Part shown: in pieces, positions 1 to 9,938 of the stretch
Layout of the letters: every line of letters starts with the position of its first letter
Numbering within the stretch: the first letter of the stretch is position 1
Assembly (NCBI GenBank): GCA_963823095.1
Contig: CAWGKI010000001.1
Coordinates: forward strand, 930,001-994,000
DNA from: CAIVVT01 sp963823095
GTDB taxonomy: Bacteria > Acidobacteriota > Terriglobia > Bryobacterales > Bryobacteraceae
Direction of reading: 5' to 3'
Length of the DNA stretch: 64,000 nt
Notes under the pieces: model-generated
What the model saw: only the letters and a program-made list of their open reading frames with translations
The model's database searches: none
What the model was told of the DNA's origin: nothing
Program-made: the position numbers and the translations under genes

Positions 1-1
1 C

Positions 2-1165
2 GCGACGCGTGCCTTCGAGTTTCCGATCTTTGCGAATGAAACCGTAGCGGTTATTGACGACAACCAGCAAGCCACAAAGCACTTCAGCAGCAAGCACGAG
101 TTCCACGACACGAAGCACCGCAACGTGACGTACACGGCGGTGGCCACGACGCGCTTCATGGAGTACTTCCCCGATTCCTTGAGGAGCGATCCCAACAGCT
201 TCATCCGCACCTCGCAGCCCGTGACGGTTTCGGTCCTCAACTCGGCGCGGCCGGCCGCCCCTAAACCGCTGTACGTGATTCCCTCCTTCGGCTGGGAGAC
301 GACGACGGAAGGCGCGTGGACCGTGAGCAAGCGCTCGGGCGGCGGCCTGCGAGTCTATCTGGACCGTCCTTGGTTCTCATCGGGCGAAGGGGAATTGCTG
401 GCGGCCGTTTTGTGGGGTTGCGCGCCGCCTCCTGGCTCAACGCCCCTTGGCTGGACGGTTTTCGACGTCCTGAAGGGCTATGTTACCCAATGGGGCATGG
501 ATCCCATCTGGTCTGCCGCCGCGCCTCCGTCGCAGGGCATGCCCCTGCCCGAGCACTTCCTGAATGCCGTCGAGGTGGGCACCGAGTTGACGCTCGACGA
601 ACTCCCGAACGATCCGTTCGTCAGCTTCACGGCCGTTGGCCACAAGGTCGCTTACGACGACAGCCACGGCCGCCGTCTGTGGTATTGCGACATCGAGTTG
701 GATATGGGCGAGGCGTACTTCCCATTCGTGCGGCTTGCGCTCGCGCGCTATCAGCCGCAGTCCGTGCCGAACGCGCACCTGTCGCGTGTCGTGCTCGTAG
801 ACTTTGTCCAGTTGATGCCGGATCGTTCGGCCAGCATCACCTTCGACCCGATCGATACAACGTCCGTCCATCTGGCGATCAACGGTCTGACCTACACCGG
901 TCCTAATGCGGTATCGATGACGGCGACCCTCCAGGCTCAGCCCGTGGGAAGCGGTGACCTGGCGTGGTATCCCGTCACGCACATCCCCTTGACCCCGCAT
1001 ACATTTGGAGGCCCGGATACACTTTGGACCGCGGATATCACCCTACCGGCGCCTCGCGGATCGCGGCCGTTCCGCATCCTGATTCAGGAATTCGAGGTCT
1101 TTACGAAGGACGTTCCCCTGAGCCAGCAACAGCGACTGGTTTATGCTGACATCCTGGATCTTTAG
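2..1165 (+). CDS. Unidentified large protein, 3' part only (5'-truncated by window edge)
   Basis: The reading frame is open from base 2 to the TAG at 1163-1165, so the true start lies left of the window; about 387 residues are visible. The segment RNVTYTAVATTRFMEYFP, then RVYLDRPWFSSGEGELLA, suggests an ordered, beta-rich modular protein. There is no transmembrane segment and no catalytic motif I can name. An internal ATG exists but the upstream codons read as protein, so I do not treat it as the start. I do not recognise the family and assign no function. Confidence 0.7.
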   Translation, partial: ATRAFEFPIFANETVAVIDDNQQATKHFSSKHEFHDTKHRNVTYTAVATTRFMEYFPDSLRSDPNSFIRTSQPVTVSVLNSARPAAPKPLYVIPSFGWETTTEGAWTVSKRSGGGLRVYLDRPWFSSGEGELLAAVLWGCAPPPGSTPLGWTVFDVLKGYVTQWGMDPIWSAAAPPSQGMPLPEHFLNAVEVGTELTLDELPNDPFVSFTAVGHKVAYDDSHGRRLWYCDIELDMGEAYFPFVRLALARYQPQSVPNAHLSRVVLVDFVQLMPDRSASITFDPIDTTSVHLAINGLTYTGPNAVSMTATLQAQPVGSGDLAWYPVTHIPLTPHTFGGPDTLWTADITLPAPRGSRPFRILIQEFEVFTKDVPLSQQQRLVYADILDL

Positions 1166-1198
1166 AGCTTGCTCGCAAAATCTCCAGGTCCCATAAGC

Positions 1199-2222
1199 TC
1201 AGTTCACGGTGATCTTGGACGACCGGGTATCCAGGTCCACCAAGGGTCCGCCGTCGCCGATATGGCCCTTCAGTCGATGCAGTTTCGCGATGCGATCGGC
1301 TCCATTCGTCATCGGCCCCGATACTTTTCCTGAGTTGGATTGAGCGTCGAGCGTATAGCCCCGCCCACTCGCAAGACTCACCTTGATGGGTCCGGTGTCC
1401 GTCCGGGCAGTGATCGCCGCCGGATTGAGTTGTGAGATCTTGATCGCGCCGGATCTGGTCTCAGCCTGCACGGGGCCGGCGTGTTGGAACACGTCGATGC
1501 TGCCGGAATGATTGTTCGCAACGACGGACCCGGTCGCGTTGTCGATGCTGATGCTGCCGGAATGCGTCTTGGAACGAACGTCGCCGCGAACGTCGCTGAC
1601 CTCCGTTCGTCCCGATGTCGTCTCGACATCGACCGGGCCTTGCGCGCCTAAAACCTGGATGCCACCAGAACTGTTCCGGGCAAGAACGCGGCCTACCCAG
1701 ACTGCGAATGACAACGGCCCCCGAGGAGTTCCTTACTTCGACCTCCGCGGCAAAGTTGCTGATCTCGATTCGTCCCGATGAGGCGTCGGCGAAGGCTGGC
1801 CCGGCAATTCCATCAATCCGAATTCCTCCGGACGTCGTATGGGCGCGAACGCGCGTCTGGCGAGGCGTTTCGATATCAAAGTGAATGCTGACGCCTCTGA
1901 GGATCTCCGGATTGCCCACATATCCGATGCGAACGCGATTGCCCGATTGCTCGATGGGCGGCTTCAGTTCCAGTGCACGTATATTCGCGTCCGCCAGGCC
2001 GAAATCCACCTCGCCATACAGTGGCCGGATGACCGCATGGACTCGCACCGACGAAGCCGTACCGGCGGTGATCGTCATGCCGCCCGGGTTACTGATTACT
2101 TCGAGATCTACTTCTCCGGTTACGGGCAACGTTCGATCGAATGATCCCGGTGTAGATGCGAGAACGATGGGACTGACCGATAGGAAAACACCGAGGGCGA
2201 GACGAGTCCTTTTCATTCGCAC
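1199..2222 (-). CDS. DUF4097-type secreted beta-strand repeat protein, frameshifted
   Basis: The first frame begins with a signal peptide (MRMKRTRLALGVFLSVSPIVLA) and short repeated beta units such as TTSGGIRIDGIAG and ASSGRIEISNFA. The second frame continues the same pattern (RNSSGGIQVLGAQGPVDVETT, split by the shift; then HSGSISIDNATG) to the stop at 1199. The frames join around 1694, where removing one base restores a continuous protein of about 340 residues. Such proteins form right-handed beta-solenoid-like repeats (DUF4097) at the cell surface or periplasm; the ligand is unknown. Single-base insertion by sequencing error is likely. Confidence 0.75.
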
Positions 2223-2351
2223 TCCTGGAGGTTGCTGGGCGACGCCTCAGGGCGAAACCCAATTTGAGGCTAGCACCGCGAGGGCGTGTGGTCGCGCAAA
2301 CTTTAAGCGGCACATGGCATCACCCTTGTGGGCTCCATACGGGGACGCCAT

Positions 2352-4179
2352 CTAGGCAACGGGTTTGTTGAGCAGCGCGATCACGCCATCGTACAGCCGG
2401 TTGCGGACATCAAAACGCTCGGAGGCGCGGGTGACATAGCGGACGACGATATCGACGCCGGTTGCGCCGGGGCGCGTCTCCACGGCGGGGTCGGCGGAAA
2501 ACTGGCTCAAGGCGGCGTGCCGGGGGCTACGCTTCCACTCGGCTTCCGCGAGGCGCGCAGCCTTCTCCGTTTCCGCAACGACGGCCGCGTGGATTCTCTC
2601 GATCATGGCGTAGTTCTCTTGCGTCGCGGGGACGCTGAACCTGATCTCATCCCACATCCACTGGCCCGCGGTCGTGAAGTTGAAATACTGACCACGGATG
2701 GCAAAGCTGTTGTTGAGACTGACACGGCGCCCCGTCGGATGGCCCTGATCCGTCCAGTTGCCCGTCTCCAGCAGGGAAGTGCGGAAGAGACCGATCTCGA
2801 CAACCTCGCCGGAGACGCCGTTGATCTCCACCCAATCGCCAATCCGGATGCCGTTCTTACCCATCAGGACGAACCAGCCGAAGAAAGCGATGATGAAATC
2901 CTGCAAAACAAGTGTGAGTCCCGCGGTAGTGAATCCCAGGATGGTGGGCATCTGGCTGGGGGCGCCAAAGACGACGAACAGGATGAGCAGCACGCCGAGC
3001 AGTTGTATGCCGAGCTTGAAGATGATGTGCAGGGTTTTGACGCGGCCCCGGTCGAGTTTGGGACGGTCGATGAGATGGCGGGCCAGCGCATCGAGGAAGA
3101 TCGTGCAGATCAGGATGAAAGCGATCAAGGCGAAAGAGCGCCACAGCAGGTGCGTCACGATGCGATGCTGCAGCAGAACCTGCGCGGACCACTTGGTGTA
3201 GACGCCCGCGAGTTGCTGTTGAGTCTGGATCCGATCGTTGCAGATGCTGAGAATCTGGCTGAGCGCGCTGCGCCTTTTCAAGCTGGCGAGCCGCGCGGAC
3301 CTGTCCAGGCCGGAAGCGGAGGCGGTAGCAGCCTTGATCTGGTCCGCGAGGTCCTTGTGCTGGGCCGTGAGCGTGGCTATGTCCGCTTCGGCCTGATGAA
3401 GCGCTTGTTGGACCAGGTCGTAGCGGGTGCGCTGATCGAACCACGCACTCACCCTTCCCGCGAGAGTGCCGCGGCTCTTTGCGGCAACGACCGCGACCTG
3501 CCCCTTGGTGGCCGCCTTCGAGTCGTAGTCCTTCATTTCGGCTTCACGCGCGGCAAGCTCGGCCTGGATTCTGGTGGGCTCATCCCCGCCGGCGCGAGCG
3601 AGATCCTGCTGCGCGTCGGCCAGCAGATCCGAGTCGAGAGCAAGCTGCGCCTTGGCAACTTCCAGGTCGTCTGCCAGAGTTTCGGCCGCGGCGGCCTTGG
3701 ACTTGGCGGCCTGATCCGTCAGACTCTGCACCAGCGCCTTATCGTCGTCCACCACTTGCTGCAGTTGTTCCACGCGCTTCGAAACGGCAAGCGCCTCACC
3801 CGTGAGCGAGCGCTGCTGCAAGTTGGCCTGGCGTAGCGCCGACGCGAACGCCTGGTCTACTTCGTGGTCCGCGAAGCGCTCGGCCTGACTGGCGAATTCC
3901 TTCTCCTCCGCGGTAACCGCGAGCCCCGCCAGCGCATGCGCGGTTTGCCAGGGACTCTGGTCCACATGGATTCTCCCGCTTGACGGCGAGGCGGCTCGCT
4001 TCGGCCCGCTGCTTCCTTAGGGACGGAAGCTCCGACATGGCGTCGCGAGTCGCCCAGACCAGGGCGAGAAGAACGAGGAGCAGGGCGCACAGGCCCGCTA
4101 TGAGCAGGACCCTGGTCCTGCCGAGCATGCCGTGCAGGAGTTCCTGGGTCGTCTTCCTGTTGGAGGAGCTGTCGGCCAT
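2352..4179 (-). CDS. Mechanosensitive channel of the MscS family with coiled-coil N-terminus, frameshifted
   Basis: The N-terminal frame starts at ATG 4179 (MADSSSNRKTTQELLHG) with one strong membrane helix (LLIAGLCALLLVLLALVWAT). After a +1 shift near 3966 it continues as a long Ala/Gln/Glu-rich coiled coil, then two or three membrane helices around FALIAFILICTIFLDAL and LLGVLLILFVVF. The MscS beta domain follows (DWVEINGVSGEVVEIGLFRT, VSLNNSFAI). Merged length is about 608 residues, longer than E. coli MscS and closer to MscK/MscM-like members with periplasmic coiled coils. Expected role: inner-membrane release valve under osmotic downshift. Transcribed divergently from the MFS gene at 4422. 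Confidence 0.85.
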
Positions 4180-4421
4180 GGAATTGATTGTCACAGGAAT
4201 TGCGCGCGCGCGCCGAACGGATTCGGCGCTCAGAATCCGATGCGTGCCTGGCAGCAATTCGATACATTAGGGCTTGGTTCTCCGAAACTGCCTCAGCTCC
4301 GGGGCGCGGTGGCCTTCGGATATGCTGATGAGACGAGTCCGTGCGCTGGCTGCGCGAAATCCAGTCATGCGGCACGCCCGCGCCGCCGACAGAACCTCAT
4401 GCCCGTGGATGAAAGACGACA

Positions 4422-5589
4422 ATGAAACCGACTAAGACCAGCGCCTTCCCCGTATTCCTCGTGTTCCTCGCGATGGGTTTTGCCGACGCGGCGGGGCCCT
4501 TCGTGAGTCTGGCGAAGAAGCAGTTCGAACTCTCCAACTTCGCCGCGCAGCTCGTCACGTTCACGGGCTTCCTGATGTTCGGCATCCTGTCCGTACCGAT
4601 GGGCGTTCTGCAGGACAAGCAAGGGCAAGAAGACCGTCCTGCTGCTGGGCCTCGGCACCATGCTGGCGGGCATCCTGATCCCGGCGATCATGGGACTCAC
4701 CACCTTCCCCGTGTTCCTGATCACGGTACTGCTATTGGGCGCGGGCGGCACCACCTTGCAGGTTGCCGGCAATCCGATCATGCGCGACGTTTCGGCCGAG
4801 GGAAAGTACTCCCGCAACCTGTCGATGGGCCAGTTCGTGAAAGCCATCGGATCGCTTTCTGGTCCGCTGATCCCGTCGATGGCGCTGCGCTACTACGGCC
4901 TGGGTTGGAATGTCATCTTCCCGATTTATAGCGTCGCCGTATTCATCACTTTGCTCGTCTGCCTGCCGCTGAAGGTCAACGAGGAGCGCGAACCCGGCCA
5001 CGAACCCGCGACGTTCGGTTCCTCTCTAGCCATGCTGAAGAACGGCTACGTAGCAATGATGGTGATCGCGCTGTTCCTGTATGTCGGCGCGGAAGTCTCG
5101 GTCAGCTCGGGCATTCCGCTTTATCTTCAAGACCGCTTCCAGCTCGACACGACCAAGATCGGGCTGTTGGGCACCGGCTTGTTCTTCCTGTCGCTCACCA
5201 TCGGCCGATTCTCGGGCGGCGTGATACTGAACTGGATGAAGCCGAAGACGTTCTTCGCCATAACCTGTCTGCTTTCGGTGGCGGGCCTGCTGGCCATGTT
5301 CCTGCCCAGCGCCGCCGCGGCGGGCGCCGGATTCTTCGTCATCGGGTTGGGCTTCGCCAACATCTTCCCGCTCATCTTTTCCATCGTGATCGACAAAATG
5401 CCGAAGCAGGCCAATGCGCTCTCCGGCTTGATGGTGATGGCCATCGTCGGAGGAGCGATCCTGCCGCCCATCATGGGCCTGGTCTCCGACGCAGCCGGCT
5501 CCGTGCAGATCGGATTCGTCGTGCCGCTGCTCGCGGTTTTGTACATTACCTGGACCGCGGTGGCGAACCTGCGCGGCGAGAAAGCCTAG
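4422..5589 (+). CDS. MFS sugar transporter (FucP/NagP-like), frameshifted
   Basis: Merged product of about 388 residues with 12 predicted membrane segments. The first frame covers the first two helices (FPVFLVFLAMGFADAAGPFV...) and ends in VPMGVLQDK. After one extra base near 4620 the second frame resumes with GKKTVLLLGLGTMLAGILIP, which rebuilds the MFS cytoplasmic loop 2-3 motif. The residue pattern resembles the fucose/glucose/galactose permease branch, but the substrate cannot be read from sequence. A ROK sugar kinase lies 226 bases downstream on the same strand, which fits import followed by phosphorylation of a monosaccharide. Confidence 0.82.
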
Positions 5590-5602
5590 CGCGCGGATGC
5601 GC

Positions 5603-5631
5603 CCTGGGAACGCCGATCTCCTGATCGGCAC
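5603..5631 (+). repeat. Solo half of family B palindromic repeat
   Basis: Begins CCTGGGAACGCCGATCTC and folds on itself through CCGATC/GATCGG. It matches the left half of the complete elements at 27320-27419 and 31711-31809, but the expected right half ending in GTTCCCAGG is absent, so this is a decayed or partial copy. It follows the MFS stop codon by 14 bases and may act as a transcript 3'-end structure. Confidence 0.7.
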
Positions 5632-5815
5632 AGATACCCGCGCAAGCGGCAACGTTTGGGAATGACTTTCGACGGAGCGGTGTTATTTGGCATTGGCCGC
5701 TCTCTTCGTTCGCGGTTCGGTGCTGGTGGACGTCGGTGCACGATTTTCATCCTATTGAGGGTGAACGGACTGCCGGTTCCATTGAGAGATCGGTTCATTC
5801 TGGAGACCCGTTCTT

Positions 5816-6931
5816 ATGTCCATTCGATTCGATAACGACCCGCGCATCGTAATGACGCTCGATGCGGGAGGCACCAACCTCAAGTTCTCCGCGATTCGCG
5901 GCAATGAACTGTTGGTCGGACCCGTTAGCGTGCCCTCCGAGGCGGATAATCTCGAGCGCTGCCTGGCCAACATCGTCCACGGCTTCGAGAACATTCGCGC
6001 TTCCCTGCCCGCCGCGCCGGTCGCCATCAGCTTCGCCTTCCCCGGACCCGCCGACTATCCGGCGGGCATCGTCGCCAACGTCGGCAACTTGCCCGCATTT
6101 CGCGGCGGCGTGGCATTAGGACCGATGCTCGAAGAGAAATTCGGCATCCCGGTGTATCTCAACAACGACGGCGATCTGTTCGTCTGCGGCGAGGCGATTG
6201 CCGGATTCCTGCCTTACGTCAACAGCCTGCTGGAACAGGCCGGCAACCCGAAGCGTTACCGCAACCTGTTCGGCATCACGCTGGGCTCCGGCCTGGGTGG
6301 CGGCATCGTCATCAACGGAGAGCTGATGATCGGCGACAACTCGGCGGGCGGCGAAGCATGGCTACTGCGCAACAAGCTCGACGCGAAGATGAACGCCGAG
6401 GAAGGCGCCTGCATCCGCGCCGTTCGAAAGGTATACGCTCGCATGGCGGGCATCCCGCTAGAGCAAGCGCCGGAACCCAAGACGATCTGCGAAATCGGCA
6501 TGGGCCAGACTTCAGGCACTGACGGGGGGAACGTTGCCGCTGCCCGGGAAGCTTTCCGCCAGATGGGCGAAGTGGCCGGCGACGCGGTGGCGCAGGCGCT
6601 GACGCTGATCGACGGATTGGTGGTAGTCGGCGGAGGCATCTCGGCCGCCGCGCCACTATTCATGCCTGCGCTGGTGGACGCCATGAACGGCGTGTTCGAG
6701 CGCGACGGCAACCCGATGCCGCGCCTGATCCCGCGCACCTTTAATTTCGAAGACGCGGAGCAGCGCGCGAGCTTCCTCAAGATGTCGGCGAAAGAGCTGA
6801 CCGTTCCCGGCTCGACCCGCAAAGTCTTCTACGATCCCATCCAGCGCACAGCCGTCGGCCTTTCACGCCTCGGCACCAGCGAATCGGTCGCCATCGGCGC
6901 ATATGCCTACGCACTGAACCGCCTGGGTTAG
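5816..6931 (+). CDS. ROK family sugar kinase-like protein
   Basis: 371 residues. The N-terminal phosphate-binding loop reads MTLDAGGTNLKFSAIRG and the predicted catalytic region reads YLNNDGDLFVCGEAIAG; a second nucleotide-binding glycine run occurs at GLVVVGGGISAAAPLF. ROK kinases phosphorylate glucose, mannose, fructose or N-acetylhexosamines in the cytosol. The zinc-binding CxCGxxGC motif of most ROK proteins is missing, and the protein is longer than the usual roughly 300 residues, so this belongs to an atypical branch. A weak ribosome site (CTGGAG) precedes ATG 5816. The upstream MFS gene suggests a common sugar pathway. Confidence 0.85.
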   Translation: MSIRFDNDPRIVMTLDAGGTNLKFSAIRGNELLVGPVSVPSEADNLERCLANIVHGFENIRASLPAAPVAISFAFPGPADYPAGIVANVGNLPAFRGGVALGPMLEEKFGIPVYLNNDGDLFVCGEAIAGFLPYVNSLLEQAGNPKRYRNLFGITLGSGLGGGIVINGELMIGDNSAGGEAWLLRNKLDAKMNAEEGACIRAVRKVYARMAGIPLEQAPEPKTICEIGMGQTSGTDGGNVAAAREAFRQMGEVAGDAVAQALTLIDGLVVVGGGISAAAPLFMPALVDAMNGVFERDGNPMPRLIPRTFNFEDAEQRASFLKMSAKELTVPGSTRKVFYDPIQRTAVGLSRLGTSESVAIGAYAYALNRLG

Positions 6932-6978
6932 AGTCTCCGCGGAAACAACCATGCCATCCGGCGAGCTCGCTGGTGGCG

Positions 6979-7077
6979 TTGTGGCGCACGCTTTAGCGTG
7001 CAGCGTCGACATTCATGTCGACGTCCGGCATATGGCGGCCTGAAGGCCGCCACGGCACGCTAAAGCGTGCGCCACAA
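6979..7077 (+). repeat. Family A compound palindrome, copy 1
   Basis: The outer 23-bp arms at 6979-7001 and 7055-7077 are perfect reverse complements built on GGCGCACGCTTTAGCGTGC. Inside are two more hairpins: CGTCGACAT/ATGTCGACG (7004-7023) and TGGCGGCC/GGCCGCCA (7033-7052). The whole can form a three-hairpin cruciform or RNA structure. Related copies are at 18325-18422 (opposite orientation) and 60884-60981. It sits between the ROK gene and the Fur-family gene. Confidence 0.9.
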
Positions 7078-7169
7078 GAACCAACGTAGGAACCGAGTTG
7101 AATCGCGTGCCCGAACATGAATCTGGCGGCTTGCGGCGAGACACGCGTGTACAATCGGGAAAGCGCAGT

Positions 7170-7691
7170 ATGAAGCAGGATACCTCCAGCCAGACACTCC
7201 AAAAACGCGGCATCCGGCTGACCCGCCAGCGCCAGATCCTGCTCGATCTAATCGAGAAATCGGGAGAGCACCTGGACGCCGAAACGCTCTACAAGCTGGC
7301 CAACGCGCGGGATCCGAAGCTGAATCGCGTCACGGTGTACCGCACCATCAAAATGCTGAAGGAAGGCGGAATGGTCGACGAACTCGACCTGATGCACTTT
7401 GAGGGCGATCAGCACTACTACGAGACGCGCAAAAAGCAGGAGCACGCCCACGTCATCTGCCTGCGCTGCGGCCGGGTGGAAGAGTTCTACGGCGACCCGC
7501 TGACGCGCCTCAGGCGGCAGGTGGAGGCGACTTTCGGCTTCCAGATCCTGATTGCCCGGACCGAGATCGGCGGTTACTGCTCACACTGCCAGGTGCTGCG
7601 GCTCCAGGAGATCGAGGCCCTCGTTCAGCGGCGGGAAGACGCCGAAGCGGCCACGAAGAAAGAGCGCAAGAAGCCCGTCCAGCCAAAATAG
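7170..7691 (+). CDS. Fur-family metal- or redox-responsive transcriptional regulator
   Basis: 173 residues from ATG 7170; an upstream TTG start at 7098 would add 24 poorly conserved residues and I reject it. The N-terminal winged helix contains the family helix NRVTVYRTIKMLKEGG. The C-terminal dimerisation domain has the metal-site string HAHVICLRCGRVEEF and a second pair GYCSHC, giving the two CxxC motifs of the structural zinc site. It acts as a cytosolic DNA-binding repressor. Fur, PerR and Zur cannot be separated by eye, and no obvious target gene lies adjacent. The lysine-rich tail ends in KKERKKPVQPK. Confidence 0.9.
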   Translation: MKQDTSSQTLQKRGIRLTRQRQILLDLIEKSGEHLDAETLYKLANARDPKLNRVTVYRTIKMLKEGGMVDELDLMHFEGDQHYYETRKKQEHAHVICLRCGRVEEFYGDPLTRLRRQVEATFGFQILIARTEIGGYCSHCQVLRLQEIEALVQRREDAEAATKKERKKPVQPK

Positions 7692-7732
7692 GCCTTCCGG
7701 CGCAACCCGATGATACACTGGGGTGGAGGGCC

Positions 7733-8068
7733 ATGCGTCGGCTGATTTTTTGGGATTTCCCGCGGATGAGTTGGAGGTACGACATCGTTGTCGCGCTGAT
7801 TCTGGCATTTATCTTTTTGACGCCCCGCGAAATCTTCAAGGACCAACCCCGCGCCGTCGGAGTCGTTCAAATCCCCAGTCCTCCTAAAGAAGCTGTTTTC
7901 TGGATCGATCCCGTTGAACTTCGCGACACAGCGCCGGAATTGCGCGGACGGCGCGCGGTCGAGTTGGTCCAACGGCGCACTGGCAAGAAAATGCAGCTGA
8001 TCCGGCTGGAAACCGTTGCCGACCCCGGTGATGAAGTCAAAGGATTCATGGCCTTCCTCAAGCCTTAA
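7733..8068 (+). CDS. Small single-pass membrane protein of unknown function
   Basis: 111 residues. One hydrophobic segment near residues 16-30 (YDIVVALILAFIFLT) is followed by a short soluble domain with mixed charge. No known motif is visible. It lies between the Fur-family regulator and the LolA-like gene on the same strand with gaps of 41 and 25 bases, so co-transcription is plausible. Function unknown. Confidence 0.65.
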   Translation: MRRLIFWDFPRMSWRYDIVVALILAFIFLTPREIFKDQPRAVGVVQIPSPPKEAVFWIDPVELRDTAPELRGRRAVELVQRRTGKKMQLIRLETVADPGDEVKGFMAFLKP

Positions 8069-8093
8069 TCCCGACATCTGAATCGTCTCCATC

Positions 8094-8783
8094 ATGATGC
8101 TTGCCCGTACTCGCCGCCTCCTAGCCGCCGTCACGCTGCTCGCAGCCGCCGCCGGCGCACAATCCGTCGAAGCGACCCTCAGCCGCATGGACGCCCTGTC
8201 GAAAGGATTCCGCGCGGTCTCGGCGGATGTGAAGAAGATCTCCTTCACGTACTTTGCCAAGGAATCCGACGAAGAATCCGGGCACATGTCCTTTTACCGG
8301 CCGGCTCCGCAGGACGTGCGAATTCTGATGGAGTTCACGAAGCCGGAAGTACGGGCTATCGCCTTCGCCAAGAACAAGGCGCAGGTGTACTCCCCGAAAG
8401 CCAATCTGGTTCAGGAGTACAACCTGGGCAAAGAGGCCCGCCTGGTAGACAAGTTTCTAGTTCTTGGTTTTGGCTCGTCCGGCGCGGAACTGCGTAAGAA
8501 TTACAACATCAAGTACATTGAAGCGGCCACGTTGGACGGCGAGAAAACAGACCATCTGTTCCTGGAACCGAAAGAGGGTGAAGCGAAAGAGCACGTTCGC
8601 GGCATCGATCTCTGGATCGCCCAGCCCGGTGGATATCCGATTCGGATGAAGGTCTTGCAGCCCTCCAAGGATTCCGTGGAGTTCCAATACACCAACGTGA
8701 GAATCAACCCCAGTGCGGTGACGGAGGCTTCGGTCAAGCTGAAGCTTCCCAAGGGTGTCAAAAAGGAGACGCCTCAGAAGTAA
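8094..8783 (+). CDS. LolA-like outer-membrane lipoprotein carrier/sorting protein
   Basis: 229 residues (or 228 from the second ATG at 8097). An N-terminal signal peptide (ARTRRLLAAVTLLAAAAGAQS) leads into a LolA-type half-barrel: early helix TLSRMDALSKGFRAVSADVKK, then strands including HMSFYRPAPQDVRILMEF and VQEYNLGKEA. LolA-fold proteins carry lipoproteins or other lipids through the periplasm; this variant belongs to the broader outer-membrane lipoprotein-sorting group rather than classical LolA. Its TAA stop overlaps the ATG of the next gene (TAATG), so the two are translationally coupled. Confidence 0.78.
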   Translation: MMLARTRRLLAAVTLLAAAAGAQSVEATLSRMDALSKGFRAVSADVKKISFTYFAKESDEESGHMSFYRPAPQDVRILMEFTKPEVRAIAFAKNKAQVYSPKANLVQEYNLGKEARLVDKFLVLGFGSSGAELRKNYNIKYIEAATLDGEKTDHLFLEPKEGEAKEHVRGIDLWIAQPGGYPIRMKVLQPSKDSVEFQYTNVRINPSAVTEASVKLKLPKGVKKETPQK

Positions 8784-9892
8784 TGGCTGGCGCGCGGACC
8801 AATGGCAAGCGACTGGCGTTCCTGGACTGGACGCGCGGTTTCGCGGCCTGCATCATGCTGCAAGGCCACGTTTCCCACTCGTTCACGCACAAGGACCTGC
8901 GCAACGACAGCTTCTACATCTTCAGCCAGTTCTTCGGCGGTCTGACTCCCGCAATCTTCTTGTTTCTGACCGGCGTCACGCTGGGCTTCCTGATGGATTC
9001 GCAGAGCAATAAGCAGCCCTCCTGGATGCGCAGGGTTTTTTCCACTCTCCATCGCGCGCGCTATCTGTTGTTGATCGGCATCCTGTTCCACTTCCAGATG
9101 TGGGCCACCGCCTTTGGGCAGAGCGAGTGGGTGAACATCTTCAAGGTGGACATTCTGAATTGCATGGCGGTCACCATCGCGCTGCTCGCTCCTCTGGCGA
9201 TGCTCGACACGCATGCCAGAATCCGTTACGGCGCAGTGGCCGGGTTCGCGATCGCATGCGCTTCACCGTTCGTTACGCAGATGGACTTGAGCTGGATGAA
9301 TCCATTCCTGCGCAACTACCTGGTTCCAAGCCACGACTTCTTTTCGCTCTTCCCCTGGGGCGCGTTCGTGGCGTTCGGCGTTAGCTGCGGCTCGGTGCTG
9401 CGCCAAGTGAAGGACGAAGACATGCCGCGCATCATGCCTTGGGCTGGCCTGATCGGGCTGGTGCTGATTTCCGCTTCGCGGTTTGTGGCCGATCTGCCGT
9501 TCACGCTTTATCCGAAGGCGGAGTTCTGGCTGGATAGCCCGCTGCTGATCCTCATCAAGCTAGGCGTGATCCTGCTCATCACTTGCTGGGCGTTCCTGAT
9601 GACTCGTTATGTGAATCCGCACGGCTGGAGCTTCGTGCGCCAATTGGGCACCACTTCGCTGCTGGTCTACTGGGTGCACACGGAACTGGTTTATGGCCGC
9701 TGGCTGGGCGCCTGGAAAGAGGCCCTGACCGTGCCGCAGACGGTGCTGATGGCCATCTTCGTGATTGCCCTGATGGTGCTGCTCTCAGTGGCCAAGACCG
9801 GTTGGGAAGGCTTCCCGGGCGTCCCAGCGCTGCTCAAAGACTGGTGGGCGTCATTCCGCCAACCGGCCCCCGTGCCGGGTGCCGGGGACTGA
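8783..9892 (+). CDS. HGSNAT-like (DUF1624) multi-pass membrane acyltransferase
   Basis: 369 residues with about ten membrane helices. The start FLDWTRGFAACIMLQGHVSHSF is the typical opening of the heparan-alpha-glucosaminide N-acetyltransferase-like catalytic family, where a first-helix Asp-Arg and a histidine lie near the membrane face. Expected chemistry is transfer of an acyl group across the inner membrane to a sugar; the substrate is unknown. It overlaps the LolA-like gene by one base. A distant second member of the superfamily lies at 30472-31689. Confidence 0.75.
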   Translation: MAGARTNGKRLAFLDWTRGFAACIMLQGHVSHSFTHKDLRNDSFYIFSQFFGGLTPAIFLFLTGVTLGFLMDSQSNKQPSWMRRVFSTLHRARYLLLIGILFHFQMWATAFGQSEWVNIFKVDILNCMAVTIALLAPLAMLDTHARIRYGAVAGFAIACASPFVTQMDLSWMNPFLRNYLVPSHDFFSLFPWGAFVAFGVSCGSVLRQVKDEDMPRIMPWAGLIGLVLISASRFVADLPFTLYPKAEFWLDSPLLILIKLGVILLITCWAFLMTRYVNPHGWSFVRQLGTTSLLVYWVHTELVYGRWLGAWKEALTVPQTVLMAIFVIALMVLLSVAKTGWEGFPGVPALLKDWWASFRQPAPVPGAGD

Positions 9893-9938
9893 AGCCCGAC
9901 CGCCCGAATCATCCGATGCGCCACCTTCGGAGAGGGCG

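Noticed and set aside
2328..3836. 502-codon plus-strand frame
   Set aside because: Antisense to the MscS gene coiled-coil region.
7098..7169. TTG start extending the Fur-family protein by 24 residues
   Set aside because: The extension has no family similarity and ATG 7170 gives the normal length.
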